Of a DNA stretch of 64,000 nt, positions 46,178 through 56,628 are shown in pieces. The notes under the pieces were generated by a model. That model was not told where the DNA came from. It did no database searches and worked only from the letters and a program-made list of their open reading frames with translations. The translations under genes and the position numbers were made by a program. Position 1 is the first letter of the stretch; the number at the start of each line of letters is the position of its first letter. Source of the stretch: Paraburkholderia lacunae (GTDB taxonomy: Bacteria; Pseudomonadota; Gammaproteobacteria; Burkholderiales; Burkholderiaceae); assembly GCF_003353175.1 (NCBI RefSeq), contig NZ_QHKS01000004.1, forward strand, positions 62,001 to 126,000, in the 5' to 3' direction.

Positions 46178-47892
46178 CGCCGCCCGCGATCGTGATTCTC
46201 GGCGCGGGCGCATTGGCGACCGCGCGGCGCGTACAGGCGCTCTATGCCGGTGCGCAGGTGCACGGTTTACAGGGACGTGTCGAAGCCGACGTCACGTACG
46301 CCGAACTCGGCGCGCATCTGTGCGAACTGTATGCGCGCGGCACGCCGATCGTCGCGCTGTGCGCGGCCGGCATCGTGATTCGTTGCGTCGCGCCGCTGCT
46401 GTCGAACAAGGGCACCGAGCCGCCGGTACTGGCCGTCGCCGAAGACGGCAGCGCGGTCGTGCCGCTGCTCGGCGGACTCGCGGGCGTCAATCTGATGGCG
46501 CGCGAAATCGCTGCGGCGCTGGCCGTGCCGCCGTCGATCACGACGAGCGGGGAACTGCGCTTCGGCACTTGCGTACTCAATCCGCCCGAAGGCTATGCGC
46601 TCGCCGATCTCGCGCAAGGCAAGCGTTTCGTGTCCGATCTGCTGGCCGGCGAAAGCACGCGCATCGAAGGCGAAGCGCCGTGGCTCGACAACGCGCAGCT
46701 GCCGCGTTCGAACTCGGCGCGTCTCGCGATCCGGGTGACGCCGCGCGCGTGGGATGGCCGGACCGATGAGTTGGTGATTCATCCGCGAAGCGTGGTGGCG
46801 GCGCTCACCGGGTCGGGCTCGGGTTCGGGCGCACAGATCGCCGGGCGTGTGCGTGAAGCATTGAACACGCAGGGTCTCGCCACGCTTTCTCTTGCGGCAC
46901 TGCTCGCTTCGTCCGAGCGGATGACCGATCCGGCGTTGGCCGAAGCCGCCGCGAGTTTGAACGTGCCGTTACGGTTCGCCCAGACGCGTGCGGGAGATGG
47001 CGAGCCACCGGGTAACCCGCTGCACGCCGCGCTGCGCATCCCCTACGAAACGCTGCACGACGACGCTGATGCCGGCATCGCGCTGGCGTTGGCGCCGCTT
47101 GCTATCGACCCCGCCAGCGTCGGCCGTGCACGTGGCCGCCTCACGGTGATCGGCCTCGGTCCCGGCAGCGCCGATCTGATGGTGCCCGCGGCGCGCACGG
47201 CGCTCGACCAGGCGACCGACATCCTCGGCTACGACACCTACGTGAAAATGGCCGGCCCGCTGCACGCCGATCAGCGCGTGCACGGCACGGACAATCGCGA
47301 GGAAATGCAACGCGCGCGTCATGCGTTCGAACTGGCGAGCGCGGGACGTTCGGTGGTCATGGTGTCGTCGGGCGATCCCGGCGTGTTTGCGATGGCGGCT
47401 GCCGTGCTCGAAGCACTGGACGGCGCGGAGAACGCCGGCTGGGCCGCCGTCGAGCTTTCGATCGTGCCGGGCGTGTCGGCGGCAATGGCCACGGCGGCGC
47501 AGGCCGGTGCGCCGTTGGGACACGACTTCTGCATGCTGTCGCTATCCGACAACCTCAAACCGTGGACGATCATCGAAACGCGCCTCAGACACGCGGCCGA
47601 AGCGGATCTCGTGATGGCGTTCTACAACCCGATTTCTCGCGCCCGGCCGTGGCAGTTGGACAAGGCGCTGGATATCGTGCGGGAATACCGCGCGGCGGCC
47701 ACGAAAGTGGTGCTCGGGCGCGATGTCGGCAGGCCCGGGGGCACGCTGCGTTCGACCACGCTCGGCGAACTTCGCTCGTCGGATGTGGATATGCGGACGA
47801 TGGTGATCGTCGGGTCGTCGACGACGCGGGGGGTTGCTCGTGGTGACGGGCAGTCTGGCGAGTGGGTTTATACGCCGCGGTGGTATGAGTGA
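46165..47892 (+). CDS. cobJ: CbiG-CobJ fusion: precorrin-5A hydrolase / precorrin-3B C17-methyltransferase
   Basis: 575 aa. Residues 1-300 are CbiG-like ([33 protein letters not shown]) with the N-terminal, core and C-terminal CbiG parts in order; residues about 320-575 are CobJ ([50 protein letters not shown]). CobJ contracts the ring with C17 methylation; CbiG removes the C2 unit as acetaldehyde in the anaerobic scheme. The start may be 46165 or the ATG at 46174, which overlaps the cobI stop as ATGA. Confidence 0.93.
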   Translation: MARMTPPAIVILGAGALATARRVQALYAGAQVHGLQGRVEADVTYAELGAHLCELYARGTPIVALCAAGIVIRCVAPLLSNKGTEPPVLAVAEDGSAVVPLLGGLAGVNLMAREIAAALAVPPSITTSGELRFGTCVLNPPEGYALADLAQGKRFVSDLLAGESTRIEGEAPWLDNAQLPRSNSARLAIRVTPRAWDGRTDELVIHPRSVVAALTGSGSGSGAQIAGRVREALNTQGLATLSLAALLASSERMTDPALAEAAASLNVPLRFAQTRAGDGEPPGNPLHAALRIPYETLHDDADAGIALALAPLAIDPASVGRARGRLTVIGLGPGSADLMVPAARTALDQATDILGYDTYVKMAGPLHADQRVHGTDNREEMQRARHAFELASAGRSVVMVSSGDPGVFAMAAAVLEALDGAENAGWAAVELSIVPGVSAAMATAAQAGAPLGHDFCMLSLSDNLKPWTIIETRLRHAAEADLVMAFYNPISRARPWQLDKALDIVREYRAAATKVVLGRDVGRPGGTLRSTTLGELRSSDVDMRTMVIVGSSTTRGVARGDGQSGEWVYTPRWYE

Positions 47893-47974
47893 ATCGACGC
47901 TCGCCCTGCAGGCTGACTGCGGGCTCACTGCGGGCTGACGACGGCACATGTCACTGCAGCTGAGCACCGCCCGC

Positions 47975-50599
47975 TCAAGCCGCCACCTTCAAATCCTCCA
48001 CCGCCCGCTGCCTCACGCCGAGATCGTCCCAAAGCTCCGGATGGCACGTGAACACCAGAATCTGGTGACGTGTCGCCGCGTCGATCAATGCACGTTTGAT
48101 CGCATCGCGCCGCGCGGCGTCGGTGTGCACCGCGGCGTCGTCGAGCATCAGTAGCGTCGGGCGGCCGGACGCCTTCAACAGATCCGCGTACGCGAGCCGC
48201 GTGAGTATGCCGAGCTGTTCGCGGGTGCCGAAGCTCAGCGCATCGAGCGTATGGGCGCGACCGTTGCGATCGAGGGTCGCGGGACTCAGATCGTCGCCGA
48301 GCGCGATCGTCGAGTGCGGGAAAATCCGCTTCAGATAATGCCCGAGACGTTCGGTCAGCGGCGCGCGCAGTTGCGCGACCGCCGCATCGCGTTCGTCGAC
48401 CAGCACTTCATCGAGCAGACTCAACGCGCTCGCGCGCAAGCTCAGCTCGTCCTTGCGACGCGCGGCCTGCTCCACCGAGGCTCGCACCGCGGCGAGACGC
48501 TCGCCGAGTCCCGACGCGCCGACTGTTTCGAGCTGACTGCGCAACTGAGCGATCCGCAGTTGCCGCTCGTGCTGTTCGCTGCGCGCGAGTTCGGCCGCTG
48601 CCCGGTAGCGTTTCACCTCGGCCGCCGGGTCATCCAGGCGCGCCGCCTCCAGTTCGCGCTCGCGTCCTGCGAGCTGCTTTTTCAACGCCTCGACCTGCAC
48701 GCGTTGCTCGACGATTTTCGTTTGCCAGAGCGCGCGGTTGCGGCAGAACGCGTCGTCGTTCAGTTGCGCCTCTTTGCGCTGCAACTGCCCGGAGAGCGAA
48801 TCAGCGGTGGCCGTGGCGGTCGTTCTGGTTTCAGCGGCCCGCGCCAGCACTTTTCCGGCGGTGTCCAGCGCATCGCGGGCGATGTCGGCAGCGCGGCGTG
48901 CCTCGTCGAGCGGCGGCGCGGCGCAAGCATCGGGCAACATCGCCAGACGTTCGTTCGATGTCTGCAACCGCACGGCTGCCGAAGCCAATGCGGCGCGCAA
49001 CGCATCGACGCCGTGCGGCGCGTGCACCTCGAGAATCTTCGCCTGGCTTTTCTGCTGCGCGACGAGCGTCTTCCACTGCTCGTGACGCGCCTGCGCTTCG
49101 CCCAGCGATGCGACACCCAGCGTCTGCAACAGTTGCGCATGCTGGGCCTCGAGCGACGCCAGTCCGCTCAGTTGCGCAGACAGATCGGACACGCCCGGGA
49201 TCACGCGCAATTCGCCGAGTTCGCCAAGGCCGATCCGCTTCTCCTCGTCGAGCCGCAGCACACCCTCGCCGGTCACGCTCGCATCGCCGACCGTGATCGT
49301 GCCGTTCAGCCGGTATTCGATTCGCGTCATCGCGGCTTCGGTTCGCGCGCGCAGCACCGTCAATTCGGTGTCGAGGGATTGCAGCCGCTTTAGCTGCGTC
49401 ACGTCGATTTCGAGCGCGGCGGCTGAACGGGTGGCCTCGATCACCGCCTCGTTGGCGGTTGTCGCGGCGGCAATCGCCGCGTCGAGCCGCTCGCTTTCCG
49501 CCCGATGCAGCGCGATCTGACTGCGCAGGTCGGCGGCGGTGACGGCGGCATTGGCCAGCTCGAGCGCACGGTTCGCATCGGCATACGCCTGCTCCAGCTG
49601 CGCAACACGCGCCAGCGCATCGTCGTGCTCATGCCGGGCAGTCGACGCGCTGGCTCTCGCCGCGTCGAGTTGTTGCCGCTCGCGGGCGACCGCGGCTTCC
49701 AGATCCGTCGCGCCCTGCTCCTGCTGCAACGACAGCGCCAGTTCCGCTTCATGCACTTGCAGCGACTGCACCAGTCCCTGAAGACCGCGCTCGAGTTCCG
49801 CGGCGGCATCGGCGCGCTGTTGCGCCTGCACCGCTTTCTGCTCGTGCAGCTCCCAGGGCCGCTTGCGTTGCGCGTCGTCGAAAGCTTCCTGCTGCGTCGC
49901 CAGACGCGCGATGTTTTCTTCGAACTGCAGGCGCTGTTGCTCCAGATCGTCCCGCTCGATAATGAGCCCCGCCAACGCCTGCTCGGCTTCGGCCAGCGGC
50001 CCGGTGGATTTCTGCGTACGCGCGGTCAGCAACTGCCGAAGCTCACGCTGCACCGCTGCGATCAACGCGTCCTCGCCCGCCGATTCGTTGCTTCCCGATA
50101 GCTGCGACAGCGCATCGCGCAAATATTGCGCCGCGTGGCCGGTCGAATCGCGCACCTCCTGCGTGCCACCCTGTTGCACCCACAACAAGCCCGGAACGCC
50201 GGCGTTCTCCGCCTTGAGCGGCCCGCGCGCCGAACGCGAAAACCCGAGCAGCGCGGCAAGCTTGTCTTCGGCTTCGTCTTCGCCGAACACGGCCTGACCG
50301 ATGCTCAGATCGCAGCGCTGCCGTGTGACGAAGTGCTTCGACAGCTTGCACGCGGCGCCGGCGAGGTCGAATGTCACTTCGACCGAGGGCTGTCCGCTCG
50401 CCTTGCCCCACGGCAGCAGATCTTTCAGATGCGAGGCCTTATAGCGTTCGAGGAACACGGCCCGCACCGCCTCGGCGATCGTGCTCTTGCCGGCCTCGTT
50501 CGGGCCGGTGAACAGGTTGAGCCCGGGCTGCAGATCGTCGATGACGAGCCGGCCGGTGAACTGCTTGAACTCCTGAATCGCGATACGTTCGAGCTTCAT
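47975..50599 (-). CDS. SbcC/RecN/YhaN-type AAA ATPase
   Basis: 874 aa SMC-like ATPase. Walker A GPNEAGKST at 32-40 near the N-terminus; two long Ala/Glu/Arg-rich coiled coils (about 180-400 and 470-700) flank a central hinge; the C-terminal half of the ATPase has SFGTREQLGILTRLAYADLL (signature) and PTLLMLDDAAVHTD (Walker B). It should pair with the upstream nuclease to process DNA ends, like SbcCD or Bacillus YhaNO. ATG overlaps the nuclease stop as ATGA. Confidence 0.87.
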   Translation of the reverse strand: MKLERIAIQEFKQFTGRLVIDDLQPGLNLFTGPNEAGKSTIAEAVRAVFLERYKASHLKDLLPWGKASGQPSVEVTFDLAGAACKLSKHFVTRQRCDLSIGQAVFGEDEAEDKLAALLGFSRSARGPLKAENAGVPGLLWVQQGGTQEVRDSTGHAAQYLRDALSQLSGSNESAGEDALIAAVQRELRQLLTARTQKSTGPLAEAEQALAGLIIERDDLEQQRLQFEENIARLATQQEAFDDAQRKRPWELHEQKAVQAQQRADAAAELERGLQGLVQSLQVHEAELALSLQQEQGATDLEAAVARERQQLDAARASASTARHEHDDALARVAQLEQAYADANRALELANAAVTAADLRSQIALHRAESERLDAAIAAATTANEAVIEATRSAAALEIDVTQLKRLQSLDTELTVLRARTEAAMTRIEYRLNGTITVGDASVTGEGVLRLDEEKRIGLGELGELRVIPGVSDLSAQLSGLASLEAQHAQLLQTLGVASLGEAQARHEQWKTLVAQQKSQAKILEVHAPHGVDALRAALASAAVRLQTSNERLAMLPDACAAPPLDEARRAADIARDALDTAGKVLARAAETRTTATATADSLSGQLQRKEAQLNDDAFCRNRALWQTKIVEQRVQVEALKKQLAGRERELEAARLDDPAAEVKRYRAAAELARSEQHERQLRIAQLRSQLETVGASGLGERLAAVRASVEQAARRKDELSLRASALSLLDEVLVDERDAAVAQLRAPLTERLGHYLKRIFPHSTIALGDDLSPATLDRNGRAHTLDALSFGTREQLGILTRLAYADLLKASGRPTLLMLDDAAVHTDAARRDAIKRALIDAATRHQILVFTCHPELWDDLGVRQRAVEDLKVAA

Positions 50600-51738
50600 G
50601 CGGACCTCGCTTCGCGCGGCAGTTCACGTTGCAAGCGCGCAAGCAACAGCAACGCCTCCGCCGCGCGCTTCAACTGTTGCGGATCGGCCTGCGGGTCTTC
50701 CTGCAAGCCGCGCAGACGTGCCACCACCTTGGCGAGGTAGCCGCTTTGCGCGCCGAGCTCGGCGAGGTCGCCTGCGGTGGGCAGCACTTGCAGGCCGCCC
50801 AGCTCGGCACGCAATGCCCGCACGCGCGCGCGGGCCTCTTCCACCGCGACGTGAAGCGCTTCGGCCTCGGCCAGCGCGGCCGTGCCGCTCACCACGAGAC
50901 GCAGCACGTCGGCGGCTCCCAACACGGCAAGCCGCGCCTTCAGCGCGTCCACATCGGTCGGCACCGAAATCACTTCTTCCCACCGCTGCCATTGATACTT
51001 GCCGACGCGCACCGCCTCCACCACCGGCAGCGCGCCCGGCTCCGTCAGCGTGACGTCGAGCATGAAGCCCGGATCGTTGGCGCGGAAGCGGTCCTGCTCA
51101 TGCGTGCCGGCATACCAGGTGCGCTCGTCGACACGATAGCGGCCATGCCAGTCGCCGAGCGCGAGATAGTCGAGACGGGCGCTCGCCGCGCGCGTCGGCG
51201 CGATCGGATTCGACGAATCGATGCCCTCCTGCAGGATCCCGCTGACGCTGCCATGCGCAAGCCCCACGCGGCAGTAGCCGGGCGGCGTTTCGGCGGCGTC
51301 GAAGAAGGCCGTCGTGTCGTCGTAGGTGATGCGTTGCGTGAGCGGCGCGCTCAGCACAGCGCAGCGGCTAGCGTCGAGCAACACCACGCCGGGTTCGAGC
51401 ACCACCCGCACGTTCGGCGCAATGCAGTTCAGACGCTGCGCGCGGGTCCAGACACTTTCGACCAGCGCGGCATCGTGATTGCCCGGCAGCATGATCCATA
51501 CGCCAGAGAATGCTTGCAGCGCGCCGAACAAACGGCGAATCACCGTGTCCGAGACGGTTTGCTGATCGAACACGTCGCCCGCGACCAGCACGGCGTCGAC
51601 CTTGCGCGCCGTGGCTTCCTCGGCGATCCGGCGCACGGTCTCGAAGCGCGCTTCTGCGAGGTGTGCCGCTTCGTCCGGCTCGAACTGGCCGAACTGCGTG
51701 CCTATCTGCCAGTCCGCGGTGTGCAGAAACCTGATCAC
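50596..51738 (-). CDS. SbcD/Mre11-like DNA repair exonuclease (YhaO type)
   Basis: 380 aa, GTG start at 51738 with GGAGG at a good distance. Calcineurin-like metal motifs: HTADWQIG (motif I; Gln replaces the usual second His of DxH), VAGDVFDQ, LPGNHD, GLAHGS and ALGDWHGRY. C-terminal residues 290-380 are coiled-coil-prone and may contact the ATPase partner. With the ATPase it forms a two-gene operon. Confidence 0.87.
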   Translation of the reverse strand: MIRFLHTADWQIGTQFGQFEPDEAAHLAEARFETVRRIAEEATARKVDAVLVAGDVFDQQTVSDTVIRRLFGALQAFSGVWIMLPGNHDAALVESVWTRAQRLNCIAPNVRVVLEPGVVLLDASRCAVLSAPLTQRITYDDTTAFFDAAETPPGYCRVGLAHGSVSGILQEGIDSSNPIAPTRAASARLDYLALGDWHGRYRVDERTWYAGTHEQDRFRANDPGFMLDVTLTEPGALPVVEAVRVGKYQWQRWEEVISVPTDVDALKARLAVLGAADVLRLVVSGTAALAEAEALHVAVEEARARVRALRAELGGLQVLPTAGDLAELGAQSGYLAKVVARLRGLQEDPQADPQQLKRAAEALLLLARLQRELPREARSA

Positions 51739-51954
51739 TGTGCCTCCATTCCGTTCATTTCCATCGTCGTGCGGTGCTCGCCCGATCGACCTGCTCAGTC
51801 GTTGCTGCATCGTTGCTTCGTCGTCGCCCCGCAGTCTAACCGGAGATGTTACCGCGCAGGCGGGACAAACGACGCCCTGAGCACGGGACACACCGCCGGA
51901 ACCGCGGCGCTACACTCGCGTTTCCGGACCCGCGCGTCGAGCGTCAGCCGTGCC

Positions 51955-53286
51955 ATGTCAACTCAATCGCCTTCCAACCAAACAGACTCCGCTGCCCTGC
52001 TGCCCATGAACAAAGAGACCGAGCTGAAAAAGGCCAAGCGCAATCCGTTGCTGTTGCTGCTGGCCGCTGCCTGCATTTTCGTCGTGACGGCTTTCATGCC
52101 GCGCGGCGTCTGGGTCGACGGGATCAAGGCGGTGTCGGAGGCCGCGATGGTCGGCGCGCTCGCCGACTGGTTCGCGGTGGTCGCGCTGTTTCGCCGCGTG
52201 CCGATCCCGATCGTCTCCGCGCACACGGCCATCATTCCGAAGAACAAGCACAAGATCGCCGACAACCTCGCGGTCTTCGTGCAGGACAAGTTTCTGGATG
52301 TGTCGTCGATCGTCGGGCTGATCCGCAAACACAATCCGGCGCAAGGCATTACTTCATGGCTCACCACGCCCGCCAATGCCGATCGTTTGGGCGACTATGT
52401 CGTCAAACTGACGGGCGGGATCCTCGAGTTGACCGACGACGTGCGCATTCAGGTCTTCATCAAGGACGCCTTGCGCGACGTGCTCGCGAAAGTGGATCTG
52501 TCTCAATCGCTCGGCGCGATTCTCGACACGCTGACCAAAGACGGCCGTCATCAGGAATTGCTCGACGCCGGCATTGAGCAGGTCGTAGCCCTGCTGCGCG
52601 AGCCGCAGGCGCGTGAATTCATCGCCGCGCGCATCGTCGATTGGGTCAGGAGCGAATATCCGACGATCGAAAAAATCCTGCCGTCCGCGTGGATCGGCGA
52701 ACAAGCCGCCGAGACGATCGCCAACGTCGTGAACCGGATGCTCGAGCAGATCAGCGAAAATCCGGCTCATCAGCTTCGCCAGAAGTTCGACGGAGCCGTG
52801 CAACGGCTGATCGCGCGGCTCAAGAACGATCCGGCGTTCCTGCAAAAAGGCGAGGAACTGAAACGTTACCTGGTGGAAGGCGATGCGTTCGGCACCTATG
52901 TGAAGGACATGTGGACCGAATTGCGCGCATGGCTCAAGCGCGATCTGGACAGCAGCGAGTCCGCATTGCACGCGAGAGTGGTCGCGATGGGCCAATGGGT
53001 GGGCCGCGAACTGGCGCACGATCCGGCGCTGCGCCAATCGCTGAACGACCATCTGGAAGAAGCGGCGCGTGCAATGGCGCCGGACTTCGCCCAGTTCCTC
53101 ACGCGCCACATCAGCGACACGGTGAAGAACTGGGATGCACACGAGATGTCGCGGCAAATCGAGCTGAATATCGGCAAGGACTTGCAGTACATCCGCATCA
53201 ACGGGACGATCGTCGGCGGCTTTATCGGCTTGCTGCTCTATGAGAGCTCGCAACTGCTCGAACTGTTGCGGATGCACATGGGGTAA
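51955..53286 (+). CDS. DUF445 family membrane protein
   Basis: 443 aa. N-terminal helix (residues 29-47, LLLLLAAACIFVVTAFM), then the DUF445 signature ADWFAVVALFRR and NKHKIADNLAVFVQDKFL, a long helical, probably extended, cytoplasmic or periplasmic domain, and a second C-terminal helix (TIVGGFIGLLLYESSQLL). Function not established; long amphipathic helices suggest a scaffold or lipid-transfer role. MNKETELKK at 52006 is an alternative start. Confidence 0.85.
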   Translation: MSTQSPSNQTDSAALLPMNKETELKKAKRNPLLLLLAAACIFVVTAFMPRGVWVDGIKAVSEAAMVGALADWFAVVALFRRVPIPIVSAHTAIIPKNKHKIADNLAVFVQDKFLDVSSIVGLIRKHNPAQGITSWLTTPANADRLGDYVVKLTGGILELTDDVRIQVFIKDALRDVLAKVDLSQSLGAILDTLTKDGRHQELLDAGIEQVVALLREPQAREFIAARIVDWVRSEYPTIEKILPSAWIGEQAAETIANVVNRMLEQISENPAHQLRQKFDGAVQRLIARLKNDPAFLQKGEELKRYLVEGDAFGTYVKDMWTELRAWLKRDLDSSESALHARVVAMGQWVGRELAHDPALRQSLNDHLEEAARAMAPDFAQFLTRHISDTVKNWDAHEMSRQIELNIGKDLQYIRINGTIVGGFIGLLLYESSQLLELLRMHMG

Positions 53287-53426
53287 GAATGGGGTAAAAC
53301 CCGCGCCCATCAAAACGCCTACAATCCAGCCATACGAATTGCCGATGCGCTCCATCGGCCGCCGCCGGCTTATCCTCGCGCGCCGTCGATCAAGCGCCGG
53401 CGCAACTACATCGGAACGTTTTGCTC

Positions 53427-55427
53427 ATGAAATTATCCTTACCGCCGCAGGAGCGGCCGAACCGCGTATACCCGCCAGGGACACCGGGTCTGCATGGTTT
53501 GGTCTCGGTGGTCACCGGCGTGGTGGTGGTTTGCGCGCTCTACTTCGGGCGCGAGGTGCTGATCCCGATCACGCTGTCGGTGCTGCTCAGCTTTCTGCTT
53601 GCGCCGCTGGTGCAGGCGTTGCGGCGGCTGCGCATGGGCCAGTTGCCGTCGATCTTCATCGCGGTGCTGTTCGCCCTCGCCACCTTGCTGGCCGTCGGCG
53701 GGCTGATCGGCGCGCAGCTGGTGCAGTTGGCCGGCGATCTGCCGCAGTATCAGGTGGCGATCGAACAGAAGATCGAGACGGTGCAGGAGAAGACCGTTGG
53801 GCGCGCCGATTCGCTGATGACCCGCGCCGCCGCCACGCTGCAACGCGTCGCGCCGACGCGGCCGCCCCCGCCGCGCCCAACCGGCCGCGCCGCCCGCAAC
53901 GCGCCCGCCGTGCCGACACCGGTCGAAGTCCACGAGCCGTCGCCGACGCCGCTGCAACTCGCCCAACGCGCGTTGTCGCCGGCCATCGCGCCGATCGAGA
54001 CCACTTTCATCGTGCTGGTGGTGACGATCTTCATCCTGCTGCAACGCGAAGATCTGCGCGACCGTTTGATCAGTCTATTCGGCTCGCGCGATCTGCATCG
54101 TACCACCACCGCGATCAACGATGCCGCCGGGCGTCTGAGCCGCTACTTCGTCGCGCAACTCGGCGTGAACCTGGGCGCCGGCGGGACCATCGCCATCGGT
54201 CTCGCGATTATCGGCGTGCCTGGCGCGCTGCTGTTCGGCGTGATCGCCGCGTTGCTGCGCTTCGTGCCGTACATCGGCATCTGGATCGCCGCGCTGCTGG
54301 CCGTGTTTCTTGCCGCCGCCATCCAGCCGCAATGGACGATGGCCGTCTACACGCTGATCCTGTTCATCGTTGTCGACGTGGTGGCCGGGCAGATCGCCGA
54401 GCCGTATCTGTACGGTCATCGCTCGGGCCTGTCGCCTCTGGCCGTGGTGGTAGCGGCCATTTTCTGGAGCTGGCTGTGGGGGCCGATCGGGCTCGTGCTG
54501 TCGACCCCGCTCACCTTGTGCGTCGTCACGCTGGGCCGTTACGCAGACCGGCTGAACTTCCTGACCGTACTGCTGGGCGATCAGCCGGCGCTCTCGCCCG
54601 CGCAGAATTTCTATCAGCGTCTGCTCGCGGACGATCCGCATGAAGCCATCGTGCAGGCCGAGCGGCTGCTGCGCGAGATGTCGCTGATCGATTACTACGA
54701 CGAAGTCGCGCTGGAAGGGCTCAAGCTCGCCCGCAACGACGCGATGCGCGGCGTGCTGATGCCTGAGCAGTTGTCGCGGATCAACGACGCGCTGGTCGAT
54801 ATCGTCGAGAACCTGGAGGTTGTGGACGGCGTGCCGGATCGTCTGTCGCGCACGGAGCCGGCCGAATCCGCCGGGTCCGCATCGGCGTCGGCATCGGCTG
54901 ATCTTTCCGAGCGGCATGACGGCCACACTTCGGCCCGCTTGCAGGCGCATCAGGAAACCGACAAAACGTCGGTGCTATGTGTGCCCGGACGCGGCGCGTT
55001 CGACGAAGTGACCACGGCGATCGCCGTGCAATTGCTGGCACGCCACGGCCTCGCGTCGATGATGGCCACCCATTCGGGGTATCGCAGCGCGCGTGCGGAC
55101 GAACCGAACTTCAGGGACGCGCCGATCATCTGCATCGTCTCACTCGACGCGCCGGATTCGCCGCCATACCTGCGAAACATGCTGCGGCGCACGCGCGAAT
55201 GGCGGCCTCGGGCGACGGTGATCGTGGCCGTCGGCGACGGCCCATCGGAACGCGGCGCCGAAACGGGAGCGACCGGCGCTTCACACTCGGTGCCGACGTT
55301 CCGCGCGATGATCGAAGAGTGCCGGACAGCGGCCTCGTTGCAGTACACGCGTCAGTCGGCGCATACGGCCGGGGCCGTAATCGGGGCCACTGGAACTGGA
55401 GCCGGAGCCGGAGCCGGAGCCGACTAA
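53427..55427 (+). CDS. AI-2E family transporter with C-terminal extension
   Basis: 666 aa. The membrane part (residues 20-370) has about eight helices and family motifs REVLIPITLSVLLSFLLAPL and GVPGALLFGVIAALLRFVPYIGIW; a Pro-rich loop lies near 145-175. Some members export or import autoinducer-2 or sodium; most are unassigned. About 290 residues follow, with an alpha/beta segment at roughly 510-620 (SVLCVPGRGAFDEVTTAIAV, IICIVSLDAPDSPPYLRNML) resembling a Rossmann-type regulatory fold, then Gly/Ala repeats. A strong hairpin follows. Confidence 0.85.
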   Translation: MKLSLPPQERPNRVYPPGTPGLHGLVSVVTGVVVVCALYFGREVLIPITLSVLLSFLLAPLVQALRRLRMGQLPSIFIAVLFALATLLAVGGLIGAQLVQLAGDLPQYQVAIEQKIETVQEKTVGRADSLMTRAAATLQRVAPTRPPPPRPTGRAARNAPAVPTPVEVHEPSPTPLQLAQRALSPAIAPIETTFIVLVVTIFILLQREDLRDRLISLFGSRDLHRTTTAINDAAGRLSRYFVAQLGVNLGAGGTIAIGLAIIGVPGALLFGVIAALLRFVPYIGIWIAALLAVFLAAAIQPQWTMAVYTLILFIVVDVVAGQIAEPYLYGHRSGLSPLAVVVAAIFWSWLWGPIGLVLSTPLTLCVVTLGRYADRLNFLTVLLGDQPALSPAQNFYQRLLADDPHEAIVQAERLLREMSLIDYYDEVALEGLKLARNDAMRGVLMPEQLSRINDALVDIVENLEVVDGVPDRLSRTEPAESAGSASASASADLSERHDGHTSARLQAHQETDKTSVLCVPGRGAFDEVTTAIAVQLLARHGLASMMATHSGYRSARADEPNFRDAPIICIVSLDAPDSPPYLRNMLRRTREWRPRATVIVAVGDGPSERGAETGATGASHSVPTFRAMIEECRTAASLQYTRQSAHTAGAVIGATGTGAGAGAGAD

Positions 55428-55451
55428 GCCTATTCGCCGGTCGGCGCTATT

Positions 55452-55493
55452 GGAGAAGGCCGTGACACACGCTCGTGTCTCACGGCCTTCTCC
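55452..55493. terminator. long bidirectional terminator hairpin
   Basis: Arms ggagaaggccgtga / tcacggccttctcc extended by aca/tgt past one mismatch; about 17-18 bp of stem, then gttt. Lies between the convergent AI-2E and ketopantoate-reductase-like genes. A second short hairpin (ccgtcccg / cgggacgg, 55520-55546) follows. Confidence 0.75.
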
Positions 55494-55565
55494 GTTTAGA
55501 AACGTCGTGACGATCTGGTCCGTCCCGCTTAGTGCGCGCGGGACGGCTCACCCTGCCGGTACGCT

Positions 55566-56549
55566 TTAACGCCCCGGATACAACCCCAGCGTGCTCGCAT
55601 GCAAACGCGCGAGGCCGAGCAATGCGTCCGTATACGGCGTCGGTACGCCGGTCAGTTGTCCCAACTCACGCACCGCTGCCACCAGCGCGTCGAGTTCGAC
55701 CGCCTTGCCTGCCTGCACGTCTTGCAGCATGGACGTCTTCATTGCGCCGAGTTTCAGCGTGACCTCGTGCCGATCCGCCGGCGCCTGCCCGATCGGAATA
55801 CCGAAACGCGCGCCGATCTCCTTCGCCTCCAGCATGACGCTCGTGACGAAGCCGCGCACCAGTTCGTCGCTGAGAATCCGGTCCGTCGTCGCGCCGGTGA
55901 TCGCGCTGATCGGATTCATCGTCATGTTGCCCCACAGCTTGTACCAGACGTCGCGCTGAATCTGCTCCGACATCGAGGCATCGAAACCCGCCGCGGCCAG
56001 CGTCGCCGTGAGCGCCTTCGCGCGCTCGCCCGGTTGTCCGGACGCCTCGCCGACGATCAGCCCGTTGCCCTGATGATGCCGGATGACGCCGGGCGCATCG
56101 ACCAGACAGCTGGCATGCACGACGCAGCCCACCGTCTGCGTGGTCGGAATGGCGGCGGCAATCGCGCCGTCGGGGTCGATCGACTTGAGCCGCTTGCCGG
56201 CGAAGTCGCGGCCAAGCCCGTCGCAGAACCACCACGGTACGCCGTTCATCGCGGTGAGCACGGTCGTCTGCGCGCTCAGCAACGGCGCAATATGTGCGGC
56301 CACCGACGCCATCGCCGGCCCCTTGACCGCCACCACGACGAGATCCTGTGCGCCCAGTTCCGCCGGGTGCTCGCTCGCGTTCACCTGCACGGTATGCGTC
56401 TGGCCGCCTTCGATCAGGCGCAACCCATGTTGCCGCAACGCGGCAAGCGTCGCGCCGCGCGCCACCACGCTCACGCCGTGACCGGCCTGCGCGAGCTTCA
56501 CGCCCATCCAGCCGCCGATCGCGCCCGCACCGTAGATAGCTACTTTCAT
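55566..56549 (-). CDS. ketopantoate reductase family (PanE/ApbA)
   Basis: 327 aa NADPH-dependent dehydrogenase. N-terminal Rossmann motif GAGAIGGWMG (residues 7-16), VVVAVKGPAM, the PanE-type RDVWYKLWGNMTMNPISAIT (catalytic Lys in WYKLWGN) and KTSMLQDVQAGKAVELDAL. In true PanE it reduces 2-ketopantoate for coenzyme A; many paralogues act on other keto acids, so the substrate is open. Upstream lies the class II aldolase gene on the same strand, 109 nt away. Confidence 0.88.
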   Translation of the reverse strand: MKVAIYGAGAIGGWMGVKLAQAGHGVSVVARGATLAALRQHGLRLIEGGQTHTVQVNASEHPAELGAQDLVVVAVKGPAMASVAAHIAPLLSAQTTVLTAMNGVPWWFCDGLGRDFAGKRLKSIDPDGAIAAAIPTTQTVGCVVHASCLVDAPGVIRHHQGNGLIVGEASGQPGERAKALTATLAAAGFDASMSEQIQRDVWYKLWGNMTMNPISAITGATTDRILSDELVRGFVTSVMLEAKEIGARFGIPIGQAPADRHEVTLKLGAMKTSMLQDVQAGKAVELDALVAAVRELGQLTGVPTPYTDALLGLARLHASTLGLYPGR

Positions 56550-56628
56550 TGTTTCAATCCTCGCTTTGATCCTGCGCCGATGCGCGGCTCAGACCTTCTG
56601 TTTCAATCCTTCCGTCCCGATCGTTATG

